Shown one piece after another: positions 7,234-15,830 of a stretch of DNA of 64,000 bases (position 1 is its first letter; every line of letters begins with the position of its first letter). The notes below the pieces were generated by a model that saw nothing but the letters and a program-made list of their open reading frames with translations, made no database searches and was not told where the DNA came from. A program made the position numbers and the translations under genes. Source of the DNA: Fibrella rubiginis (lineage in GTDB: Bacteria > Bacteroidota > Bacteroidia > Cytophagales > Spirosomataceae); the NCBI RefSeq assembly GCF_017353185.1, contig NZ_JAFMYV010000003.1:124001-188000 (forward strand), given 5' to 3'.

Positions 7234-10200
7234 ATGAATACGACACCTCTACTTTGTCATTACGGGCGACAACAGATCATACTTATCCTTGGTATGCTGC
7301 TGTCACTAAGTACCTACGCCCAGGTATCTCCCCGGCAGGGCGTTGTTCGGGATTCCCGCACAGGCGAAACGCTGCCGGGCGTTAACGTAACCATCAAAGG
7401 CACCGGAGTCTCGGACCCCACCCGCGGCACTGTCACCGATCCCGATGGCAAGTTTAGCATCAACGCTGAGTCGGCGAATGTGCTGGTCTTTTCGATGATC
7501 GGCATGACCACGCTGGAGGTACCGGTAGGCAATCAGACGCAGCTTGACGTTCGGCTGGTTGAGGGCGAACGCAGCTTAGACGAGGTCGTCGTAGTGGGCT
7601 ACGGACAGCAGAGTCGCCGAACGCTTACCGGATCGGTGGCCAGCATCGACCAGTCCGTATTTAAATCAGTACCACGCACAAACGTCGGTACGGCTTTGCA
7701 AGGCACCGCGCCGGGTATTCGTGTGCAACAAACAACGGGTCAGCCAGGCGCAACACCTAGCATTGTCTTTCGGGGTGGAACCGACTTTAATGGATCTGGT
7801 TCGCCTTTGGTGGTGCTCGATGGCGTGATTGTTCCCTCCCTGTTTGGTATTAACATGGAAGATGTGGAAAGCATCGACCTCCTGAAGGACGCCGCTTCGA
7901 CGGCCATTTATGGAGCGCGGGCATCCAACGGCGTAATCCTGGTCACTACGCGCAAAGGCAAAAAGGGACGTACCTCAGTAACATACAGTTACAAAACGGC
8001 CCAAAACAACATTCGCCGCAACCCGTTGCCTTACATGAGTGCCGAAGACTACATCCGGTGGAACCGACGCGGATTGGCCAGTCGCTACGAGGCGGCTCAG
8101 GCCGACAATAACGTCGCCGAGATGAATAATGCCCGCAACCAGTTGACGGGTGCGTGGGGCTGGGGCCTCAACTCCGGCTGGACAGCCCCCGATGGCAAAT
8201 ATTCAACGCAGTTGGTTACCAATGCCAACCGTCGGTTGCTCAGTGATCCACAGTACCGCCTGTTGATCGACCGTAACCCGTTTAACCCCACTCAACTCGA
8301 CAGCATCGTCTTTCGGTCCACCTCCCAGCGAGAACTGGAAGACCTGATTCTCCAACAGAGTACGCTTAAGGAACACTACTTAAACGTGGCAGGTGGCAAC
8401 GATCAGGGCAATTTCGCGCTGGGTTTAGGGGGCATCAAAGACAATGGCATCCTGATCGGTTCGTCGTTGAGCCGCATCAATATGAACTTCAATGGGGGCC
8501 TAAACGTCGGAAAGAATTTGGTGGTCAACCTGAATCTATCGGGCTACGACGCCAAGACATCACCCTCGTACCTCACTGCCGACGGAGATGGCGGACTGAC
8601 GGGGGGCGTGATTCAACGCTTCACAGGCATTGCGCCGACCGTCCGGCTGACGCACGACGTAACAGGGGCGATCTTGCCCGGTGTGGACGGTAGTACGTTA
8701 GGCAACCCGGCCTACTTCCAGGACAAGTTTTTCAACCAGACTTTAGAGCAACGCTACACAGGTGGTTTGAACGTAGAATACACGATCATGCCCGGTTTGA
8801 AAGCACTGGCGTCCGCATCGGGCTACTACCGATACACCACTGGCGAGAGCTTCACCAAAGCCTACATCAATGGTACGGGCGGGGCACTGATTAATACCCG
8901 CAACGCGTCGTTTGCCAACCAAAGGGAAAGTCAGTACCAGTACAACGGGTTCCTCCAATACGCTAAAGAGGTGGGCAAGCACAATTTGACGGTGCTGGCC
9001 GGGGGTGAGTTTTACGAGTTCCGGCGCTATAACTACGGCGCAACAGCTAACCTTGGGGCCACCGACTTCATTCCATGGCTGTCGGCCTCGACGGCGGCGG
9101 TGGGGGTACCAACCTCTTCTTTTTCAAGCTGGCAACGTTTAGCCTCTATAATTGGCCGGGTAAACTACACCTTCGACAACCGGTACCTGCTGACGGTCAA
9201 CGCCCGCTACGACGGTACGTCTAAGTTGATAACAAATCGGTATGGCTTTTTTCCTGGCGTGTCGTTGGGCTGGAACCTTCACTTCGAAGACTTCTACGCC
9301 AAATTGGGGGTGAGTCGGTACATCAACACGATCAAGCCCCGCATAAGCTGGGGCGAAAACGGCAGCATCAACCCCCTTGGCAGCAACGGATTACCGCTCA
9401 TCGGTGATTACGCTACGATTCCTCAGTACGGCAGCGTGGGCATCTATAACGGACAACCGGGTTTTGCCGCTGGCGCAATTACCAACACGGACCTGCGCTG
9501 GGAGAGAGCCAATACGCTCAACTTTGGTCTGGACCTGGGGCTGCTCAACAACCGGGTGACCATCATTGCCGACTACTTTATCCGCAATGTTTACGACAAA
9601 ATTAGTACGCTGAACATCCCGGCCTGGACAGGCTACAGCACCTACGTCACTAACGTAGGGCAGCTACAGAACCGGGGGATCGAGTTGGATATTCGCACGA
9701 ACATCATCAGGCCGTCTAAGCCAGGTGGCTTAGCCTGGAATGTCAATGCCAACCTGTTTCATGTTCGTAACTACGCCGTAAAGCTGCCCAACAACGGATT
9801 GGATCTCAACCGGCAAGGCTCCATTCAAGTTTATGACCCCGCGCAAGGCCGCTTGGTCTGGGTGGCAGGTTTGCAGGAAGGGAAGCGCGTGGGTTTAGAC
9901 GAGATCTGGGCACCAGCTTTTGATGGTGTCTACAAGTCGCAAGCTGACCTCGACGCACGGGCAAACTTCGTCAATACGTACCTGCCCTACATCAACAAAC
10001 GCATCAAACTGCTGGGCGATGCTCGCTGGCGCGACGCCGATCAGAACGACACCCTTGATTTTCGGGACAACGTGTTTGTGGGTCGTACTACGCCCACCAT
10101 TCAGGGTGGTTTCTCGTCGAGCGTGAGCTGGAAGGGCTTCACCCTGTACGGCCAATTCGATTATTCGCTTGGATTTGTTATCGCCAACCAGATGTACCTG

Positions 10201-10602
10201 CGTGGCATGTCGCAGGTGCAGGGGTCACAAAACGGCCCGGCGGACGTAACCCAAACCTGGACACCCGACAACCCATCCGCTACGTTGCCTCGGTACTACT
10301 GGGCCAACTATGGGCGCAATTACTTTACGGATGCGGGCGGGAACAGCACACCACCTGCTAACTACTGGCAGAAAGGCGATTATTTGGCCATGCGCGAGGT
10401 AACCATCAGCTACGACGCACCTACCCAACTCATGGAACGGCTTGTCCGTAACCGGATCAAGAGCCTGCGGGTCTTTCTGACCGGCTCAAACCTGGTGTAT
10501 TTCACAGGCTACAACGGCACCTTCCCCGAAGTGGGCGGTAACGATGTGGGCCGATTCCCCCTCCCCAGAACCATCACGTTAGGTGCCACGATTGGCCTTT
10601 AA
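7234..10602 (+). CDS. SusC/RagA-family TonB-dependent outer-membrane transporter (sialic-acid type)
   Basis: The 1122-residue protein has a signal peptide (to about AQ30), an N-terminal carboxypeptidase-regulatory-like domain (about 34-112, with GVVRDSRTGETLPGVNV), the signature LDEVVVVGYG before the plug domain (about 115-230), and a long beta-barrel ending in TITLGATIGL. These proteins import glycan pieces through the outer membrane using TonB energy, with a SusD lipoprotein as lid. Here SusD follows after 17 bases and the lyase, mutarotase and esterase come next, so the cargo is probably sialic acid or sialylated sugar (a NanO-like role). The cargo assignment is by context. Confidence 0.9.
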   Translation: MNTTPLLCHYGRQQIILILGMLLSLSTYAQVSPRQGVVRDSRTGETLPGVNVTIKGTGVSDPTRGTVTDPDGKFSINAESANVLVFSMIGMTTLEVPVGNQTQLDVRLVEGERSLDEVVVVGYGQQSRRTLTGSVASIDQSVFKSVPRTNVGTALQGTAPGIRVQQTTGQPGATPSIVFRGGTDFNGSGSPLVVLDGVIVPSLFGINMEDVESIDLLKDAASTAIYGARASNGVILVTTRKGKKGRTSVTYSYKTAQNNIRRNPLPYMSAEDYIRWNRRGLASRYEAAQADNNVAEMNNARNQLTGAWGWGLNSGWTAPDGKYSTQLVTNANRRLLSDPQYRLLIDRNPFNPTQLDSIVFRSTSQRELEDLILQQSTLKEHYLNVAGGNDQGNFALGLGGIKDNGILIGSSLSRINMNFNGGLNVGKNLVVNLNLSGYDAKTSPSYLTADGDGGLTGGVIQRFTGIAPTVRLTHDVTGAILPGVDGSTLGNPAYFQDKFFNQTLEQRYTGGLNVEYTIMPGLKALASASGYYRYTTGESFTKAYINGTGGALINTRNASFANQRESQYQYNGFLQYAKEVGKHNLTVLAGGEFYEFRRYNYGATANLGATDFIPWLSASTAAVGVPTSSFSSWQRLASIIGRVNYTFDNRYLLTVNARYDGTSKLITNRYGFFPGVSLGWNLHFEDFYAKLGVSRYINTIKPRISWGENGSINPLGSNGLPLIGDYATIPQYGSVGIYNGQPGFAAGAITNTDLRWERANTLNFGLDLGLLNNRVTIIADYFIRNVYDKISTLNIPAWTGYSTYVTNVGQLQNRGIELDIRTNIIRPSKPGGLAWNVNANLFHVRNYAVKLPNNGLDLNRQGSIQVYDPAQGRLVWVAGLQEGKRVGLDEIWAPAFDGVYKSQADLDARANFVNTYLPYINKRIKLLGDARWRDADQNDTLDFRDNVFVGRTTPTIQGGFSSSVSWKGFTLYGQFDYSLGFVIANQMYLRGMSQVQGSQNGPADVTQTWTPDNPSATLPRYYWANYGRNYFTDAGGNSTPPANYWQKGDYLAMREVTISYDAPTQLMERLVRNRIKSLRVFLTGSNLVYFTGYNGTFPEVGGNDVGRFPLPRTITLGATIGL

Positions 10603-10619
10603 TTAACCGCAGACTGACT

Positions 10620-12146
10620 ATGAAACGGATACTATCCTATTTTGCCCTGACCAGCCTGTTTAGTTTAGGAACGGGCCTGTTTTCCTGCCAACAGCAATTG
10701 GACGAAGTGACCCCGCAGACCTCGCTCAATCAGCAACTGGCCCTGACAGATGCCAACGCGGCCCTGACGCTCTACAACGGGGTGTATGCCTCCCTACGTA
10801 CTTATCAGGCCACCTTCGTTACGCTCGGCGAGATGCGCTCCGACCTGTGGGCCGACGGGCTATACACAGAGTCGGAAGATGCCACCCTAAAGCAGTACTG
10901 GTCGCATAATATCAGTCGCAACAACGTACCGGCAACCAACTGGGCGGGCTTCTACACCCTGATTGACCGCATCAACACGGTCATTAAGTTGTTCCCAAAT
11001 TCTCCCTTAGAGGAGGCTAGCCGGAACCGGTACTTAGCGGAGATGTACGGCTTGCGGTCGTATGTCTACTATACAATGCTACGTACCTGGGGCGGGGTGC
11101 CCATTACGGCTGAACCCGTGACGGCGGTAGGTGAATTAACTCAGCTTTACAAGGCCCGCTCGACGCCCGAAGAGGTGATGAAGCAAATCAAAAGTGATCT
11201 GGAGCAATCACTGACGCTGTTTGGCGGTATCAATACGTTTACCACCAAGCGGGTGTATTGGAACCGGGCCGCGACGCTGACCCTGAAAGGGGATGTTTAC
11301 ATTTGGTCAGGTACGCATCTAGGGGGCGGCAGCACCGACTTCACCACGGCTAAGACCGCGCTGGAAGAGGTAAAGGCACTGCCTACACTTGGTCTGCAAG
11401 CCAACTACGCCGATGTTTTCGACCCAACGAAAAAAGCCAATAACCGCGAGATCATTGTGGCATTAAACTTCGAGAAAAACGAAGTAGTGCAGTCGGCCTA
11501 TACCAGTTTCCTGGTCAATACGACGCAGGCGGGTACGTTACTGCTCGATGCCGTACCGGGACCCGGCACGCCGGTTAACGCGGCGTATCCGCTCGTAGCC
11601 GGAGCCAGCCGGGTAGGCATATCGCCGGCATTGCTCGCCCGGCTGACGGGTGCTCCTGCCGATCAACGAATCCGAAATTCGTTTCGCATTATGTACCGTA
11701 ACACAAGCGGCAACCCGGTAGCAGGTGTGCTACTGACCAAGTTCATCGGGCGGGTCGATGCGGGCGTGCAGCTTTACGATAACGATTTTCCGCTCTATCG
11801 CTACGCGGATGTGCTGTTGTTGTTGGCCGAAGCGAACACGAAATTGGGCAATGATCCTTCAGCGGACATCAACGCGATTCGTGCCAGGGCTTATGGAACA
11901 GGCTACGTACGTTATGTCAGCGGGAATGAGCAGGCGAATATGGATGCCATTCTAGAAGAATACCTGCGGGAGTTTATCGGCGAAGGCAAACGCTGGTGGG
12001 CCTTGCGCCGGGCGGGTGACGCTTACGTTTTTCGCAATGTCAATTCGGCTTATCTACCTGCCACACAAGCATACAAGCTACTACTTCCTATTTCTGTTAC
12101 GATGCTCAACAGCGATCCTAAGCTGACGCAAACCCCTGGTTATTGA
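10620..12146 (+). CDS. SusD/RagB-family substrate-binding lipoprotein
   Basis: The 508-residue product has a signal peptide with lipobox LFSC (Cys23), a TPR-rich SusD fold in the first part (about 60-260, including AEMYGLRSYVYYTMLRTWGG) and the usual C-terminal region ending in a block with REFIGEGKRWWALRRAG near 445-460. It should cap the SusC transporter just upstream and bind the glycan at the cell surface, here probably sialic acid (NanU-like role). The two genes are clearly co-transcribed. Binding residues cannot be picked out by eye. Confidence 0.9.
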   Translation: MKRILSYFALTSLFSLGTGLFSCQQQLDEVTPQTSLNQQLALTDANAALTLYNGVYASLRTYQATFVTLGEMRSDLWADGLYTESEDATLKQYWSHNISRNNVPATNWAGFYTLIDRINTVIKLFPNSPLEEASRNRYLAEMYGLRSYVYYTMLRTWGGVPITAEPVTAVGELTQLYKARSTPEEVMKQIKSDLEQSLTLFGGINTFTTKRVYWNRAATLTLKGDVYIWSGTHLGGGSTDFTTAKTALEEVKALPTLGLQANYADVFDPTKKANNREIIVALNFEKNEVVQSAYTSFLVNTTQAGTLLLDAVPGPGTPVNAAYPLVAGASRVGISPALLARLTGAPADQRIRNSFRIMYRNTSGNPVAGVLLTKFIGRVDAGVQLYDNDFPLYRYADVLLLLAEANTKLGNDPSADINAIRARAYGTGYVRYVSGNEQANMDAILEEYLREFIGEGKRWWALRRAGDAYVFRNVNSAYLPATQAYKLLLPISVTMLNSDPKLTQTPGY

Positions 12147-12181
12147 GTTAATTTTCCTCATATGTTGGTAGTCTGGTCGTG

Positions 12182-12202
12182 CCTCCGGTGAATTACCGGG
12201 GG
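12182..12202 (+). terminator. Hairpin between SusD and NanA genes, possible attenuator
   Basis: CCTCCGGT (12182-12189) pairs with ACCGGGGG (12195-12202) around a GAATT loop, giving an 8-pair stem with one G-T pair. Only a short CCCTTT follows, so it is more likely a partial terminator or an mRNA-stabilising hairpin that sets different expression of SusC/SusD and the enzymes than a full stop. Confidence 0.35.
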
Positions 12203-12227
12203 TACCCTTTACACTAACACAGCAACA

Positions 12228-13175
12228 ATGACACACATACCTAAAATTAACGGGTTAGTGGCGGCTCCGTTTACGCCCATGCACCCCAACAGTGATCTAA
12301 ACCTCGACCTGATTCCTGACTACGCCCGTTTTTTGGTGCACAACGGGGTGAAGGGCGCCTTCATCGGCGGATCAACGGGCGAGGGCGTTTCGCTTTCTTT
12401 TACTGAAAAACTGGCCTTGCTCCGTGCTTGGGGTGAGACGACCGAGCCAGACTTGCAAAAAATCATGCTCGTCGGGGGTACGTCGCTGACTGAAAGCCGC
12501 GAACTAACCCGCGAAGCGGCTCAGTCTGGGTTCGATGCCGTGGCCGTACTGGCTCCGTTTTACTTCAAGCCAACCAGTGCGCAGGTACTGGCTGACTTTT
12601 GCGTGCAGGTCGGCGAGGCGGCACCCGAAGTGGGATTGTACTTCTACCACATCCCGGCTCTGACTGGTGTGACGATATCAATGCTTCAGTTTCTGGAAGC
12701 CATTGATGGCCGGTTGCCCAATTTCCGAGGCATCAAATACACGCACAACGACCTGATGGAGTACCGGCAGTGCCTGCTCTTCGACGGGGGCAAGTATGAC
12801 CTGCTGTGGGGTTGGGACGAAATCTTTCTGGCGGCAATGGCAATGGGCGCACGGGGAGCCGTAGGCAGTACGTTCAACTACGCGGCTCCGGTGTACCACG
12901 AATTAATGGAAGCCTTCGATAAAGGCGATATAAGCCGGGCGCAACAGATGCAAGATCAGTCCATCGCTATCGTTCGGTTGCTGGGCAAGTATGGCGGCAT
13001 TGCTACGGGCAAGGCGTTCATGCGGGCCGTTGGCTTAGACTGCGGTACGTTCCGCCTGCCGGTGCAGAACATGACAGACGAACGGTACGAGGACTTTCTT
13101 CACGATTTGTCGACCATCCAGTTCGATCAATATGCGTCTCAACCGATCACTCAGGCGGAATCGGTTGGTCTGTAA
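12228..13175 (+). CDS. nanA: N-acetylneuraminate lyase
   Basis: The 315-residue TIM-barrel enzyme of the DHDPS/NAL family has GGSTGE at 47-52 (carboxylate-binding), Tyr140 in YFYHIP and the Schiff-base Lys170 in RGIKYT. It splits Neu5Ac into ManNAc and pyruvate in the cytoplasm. The YFYHIPALTG and GIKYT motifs favour sialate lyase over dihydrodipicolinate synthase, and the neighbours (sialidase, NanM, sialate esterase, epimerase) agree. Its 3' end overlaps the NanM gene by 44 bases. Confidence 0.92.
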   Translation: MTHIPKINGLVAAPFTPMHPNSDLNLDLIPDYARFLVHNGVKGAFIGGSTGEGVSLSFTEKLALLRAWGETTEPDLQKIMLVGGTSLTESRELTREAAQSGFDAVAVLAPFYFKPTSAQVLADFCVQVGEAAPEVGLYFYHIPALTGVTISMLQFLEAIDGRLPNFRGIKYTHNDLMEYRQCLLFDGGKYDLLWGWDEIFLAAMAMGARGAVGSTFNYAAPVYHELMEAFDKGDISRAQQMQDQSIAIVRLLGKYGGIATGKAFMRAVGLDCGTFRLPVQNMTDERYEDFLHDLSTIQFDQYASQPITQAESVGL

Positions 13176-14277
13176 GCTGTGCCTGCTGCTATGGGCCGGA
13201 CAGGCCGTCGCGGTGGCACAGACGCGGCTGCGCAGCACTGACTTGCCCCCACTACCGATGCAACAAGACAAACCGAATCCGGGTGTAGCGGGGGCTTTTG
13301 CGGGCATCAGCCACGGGGTGCTACTGGTGGCAGGTGGAGCTAATTTTCCCAATGGCTACCCCTGGCAGGGCGGCACGAAAGTCTGGCATTCGACGGTGTA
13401 CGCGCTGGTCAAACAAGGCCGTAGCTACGACTGGCAGACTGTTCAACCCCTTAGCAGACCAGTAGGCTATGGGGCTTCAGCAGTCTGGCAGAATCAGGTG
13501 ATCTGCGTAGGGGGTAACGACGCATCCCGTCGATACGCCGACGTGTTTACGCTCATTTGGGATGGAGCAGCAGGGCGGTTACGTACCGATTCGCTACCCG
13601 CCTTGCCCGTAGCCGTAGCGAATGGAGCAGCAACGGTTGCTGGCGATACGCTTTACGTAGTTGGGGGCGAATCAGACCGGGGCACCGAGCGGAGTCTGTA
13701 CGCGCTGAGTCTGCTACACCCCGCTTCAGGCTGGCTTAAACACGCTGATCTGCCGGGGCCCGCACGAGCGTTCACGGCCTTAGTAGCGGCTGGCGGACAG
13801 CTCTACGTACTGGGCGGGCGGCAAACGGCGGCTGGGAGAACGACGGTTTATGCCGATGCGCATGCCTACCAAATAAGGGATGGCCTTTGGAAGCAACTTC
13901 CAGATCTGCCCACACCGCTTTCGGCGCACGGAGCAGTGGCCACACCCGACGGGGCCGTTTGGGTGTTGGGAGGCGACACGGGTGAACGACTGGCCCAAAT
14001 CGAGCAGCTCAACAACCAAATTGCCCAACAGCCCACCGGTTCGATACGCGACAGTCTGACAGTACGTCGAAACGCCCTTCAGCGCGATCACCCCGGTTTT
14101 TCAAGGGCTGTCTGGGCGTACCGACCGCAAGCCCGACGTTGGTTGAAACGGGGTGAGTTACCGTTTGCTGTACCTGTCACGACACCATTAGTAGCCGCGC
14201 CGGGTGGCTTCATGCTACCGAGTGGCGAAGTATCACCGGGCGTCCGAACGCCTGCCTGTCGGCGCGTTGCTTTTTGA
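13132..14277 (+). CDS. nanM: N-acetylneuraminate mutarotase/epimerase, Kelch type
   Basis: The 381-residue exported protein has a signal peptide ending near AVAQ30 and a six-bladed Kelch propeller. The characteristic opening FAGISHGVLLVAGGANFPNG of the cyclically permuted mutarotase group is present, with repeated VGG/LGG motifs thereafter and an end motif SPGVRTP. NanM speeds conversion of alpha-Neu5Ac, as released by sialidase, to the beta form used by transporters. The start at 13132 lies inside the nanA coding region (44-base overlap) and is needed for the signal peptide, so the two genes are translationally coupled. Confidence 0.88.
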   Translation: MRLNRSLRRNRLVCKLCLLLWAGQAVAVAQTRLRSTDLPPLPMQQDKPNPGVAGAFAGISHGVLLVAGGANFPNGYPWQGGTKVWHSTVYALVKQGRSYDWQTVQPLSRPVGYGASAVWQNQVICVGGNDASRRYADVFTLIWDGAAGRLRTDSLPALPVAVANGAATVAGDTLYVVGGESDRGTERSLYALSLLHPASGWLKHADLPGPARAFTALVAAGGQLYVLGGRQTAAGRTTVYADAHAYQIRDGLWKQLPDLPTPLSAHGAVATPDGAVWVLGGDTGERLAQIEQLNNQIAQQPTGSIRDSLTVRRNALQRDHPGFSRAVWAYRPQARRWLKRGELPFAVPVTTPLVAAPGGFMLPSGEVSPGVRTPACRRVAF

Positions 14278-14297
14278 AAAATTAATTGGTTGAACCA

Positions 14298-15830
14298 ATG
14301 CGAAGAACGCTAATTATAGGACTGATCGCCTGGGTTCTTCCGTCACTAACGGAAGCACAGATTCGACTGGCTGAGTTTTGGCAGTCGGGCATGGTTATTC
14401 AGCGCGGCCGACCAATCACGGTCTGGGGCTGGGGCAAGCCCGGCAGTATCGTACACGTGCGGCTGAAAAGGGAAGAACGTCTGATGACCGTTGCTCCAGA
14501 TTCCATGTGGCAAGTTCAACTGTCGGCTCGCCCTGCTTCAACAACGCCGTTACAACTGACGCTCCGGTCTGACTCCGTCACTATTGAGCTAACTAACTTA
14601 CTTGTGGGCGACGTATACCTGTGCGCGGGTCAATCAAATATGGCGTTTCCGGTGGCAGGGGATCGACACGCTGCCCAAACGCTTTCCGTAGCGTCTAACT
14701 CCCTGCTTCGACTCTACAACCGGGTACCTGGTGCTTTCCGCTACAACGAACCTTTCAAAGCCAGTGATGCCGCTCACCTTGTTCCCGACCGATATTATAA
14801 ACCAGGAAAGTGGCAGATGGCCGATTCCGCATCGGTGCGGCCCTTCTCGGCGGTGTGCTATTACGCAGGCCGACAGGTGCAGCAAACGACAGGCGTACCA
14901 ATTGGTCTTTTGCACGTGGCAGTCGGCGGCTGTCCGGCGGAAGCGTGGATGCAGCCAGAACTTGACACGCCCGACACGCTGCTCCGCGCCGTTTTTGGTC
15001 GCGACTGGTGGGCCAATCCGGCTCTCGAACCCTGGTGTGTGCAGCGTGGTCACGAAAATTTAGATTCGCTTATTCAGGCCGGGTATCCCGTACCGCGTGG
15101 ACCGTTGGGGTTTAATCATCCCTACCAGCCCGGCTTTTTATACCAAGCGGCCATCGCCCCCATGACGCGGCTGCCCATCAAAGGCGTTTTATGGTATCAG
15201 GGCGAGAGTAACGCGCTTAGCCTGGCCCGCGCCCGGCAGCACGAGCACCTGTTTCCCCGGCTGGTAGCGGGGTGGCGTCAGGCCTGGAAACAACCGGATC
15301 TGCCGTTCTACGTTTGCCAGTTGTCGTCGATCAGCACCGAGAAAGGATACCGCTCTGAATACTGGCCGCTATTTCGCGACGGACAACGGCGGCTGACTGC
15401 CCAACTACCCTATGTAGGCATGGCCGTTACGAGCGACGTGGGCCACCGAACTGACGTGCATCCGACCGACAAAAAAACTGTAGGTGAACGACTGGCCCGC
15501 GTCATTCTCCGCCAGACGTACCGGCAACCCTTACTGGCCGCACCTTTACCTCTTCGGGTACGTCGGCGGGCGGGGGAGTGGGTACTTCGGTTTAAAGACA
15601 CCGGTACTGGTCTCCAAACCGCCGACGGTCAGGCTGTTCGCGGTTTTGCGGCGGGCGACGCTACGGGTCCACAAACCGACCTATCCGCCCGGCTCGATGG
15701 CAAGCAGATCGTGCTGACGGGGCCACGCACGGGGCGGTATCTGTACTACGGCTGGCAGCCCTTCAGCACAGCCAACGTGGTCAATAGCGCAGGTTTGCCC
15801 TTGACCACCTTTCAACTGCCCTTACCATGA
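14298..15830 (+). CDS. nanS: Sialate O-acetylesterase (SASA family)
   Basis: From ATG 14298 the product has 510 residues with a signal peptide ending near TEAQ. An in-frame TTG at 14286 is a less likely start. Motifs fit the SASA/SGNH group: CAGQSNM with the nucleophile Ser, WYQGESN in the middle and the Asp/His block DVHPTDK near residue 395. The enzyme removes acetyl groups from O-acetyl sialic acids, which otherwise block sialidase and lyase. It follows the NanM gene by 20 bases, and its stop overlaps the next ATG (ATGA), so it is part of the same operon. Confidence 0.88.
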   Translation: MRRTLIIGLIAWVLPSLTEAQIRLAEFWQSGMVIQRGRPITVWGWGKPGSIVHVRLKREERLMTVAPDSMWQVQLSARPASTTPLQLTLRSDSVTIELTNLLVGDVYLCAGQSNMAFPVAGDRHAAQTLSVASNSLLRLYNRVPGAFRYNEPFKASDAAHLVPDRYYKPGKWQMADSASVRPFSAVCYYAGRQVQQTTGVPIGLLHVAVGGCPAEAWMQPELDTPDTLLRAVFGRDWWANPALEPWCVQRGHENLDSLIQAGYPVPRGPLGFNHPYQPGFLYQAAIAPMTRLPIKGVLWYQGESNALSLARARQHEHLFPRLVAGWRQAWKQPDLPFYVCQLSSISTEKGYRSEYWPLFRDGQRRLTAQLPYVGMAVTSDVGHRTDVHPTDKKTVGERLARVILRQTYRQPLLAAPLPLRVRRRAGEWVLRFKDTGTGLQTADGQAVRGFAAGDATGPQTDLSARLDGKQIVLTGPRTGRYLYYGWQPFSTANVVNSAGLPLTTFQLPLP

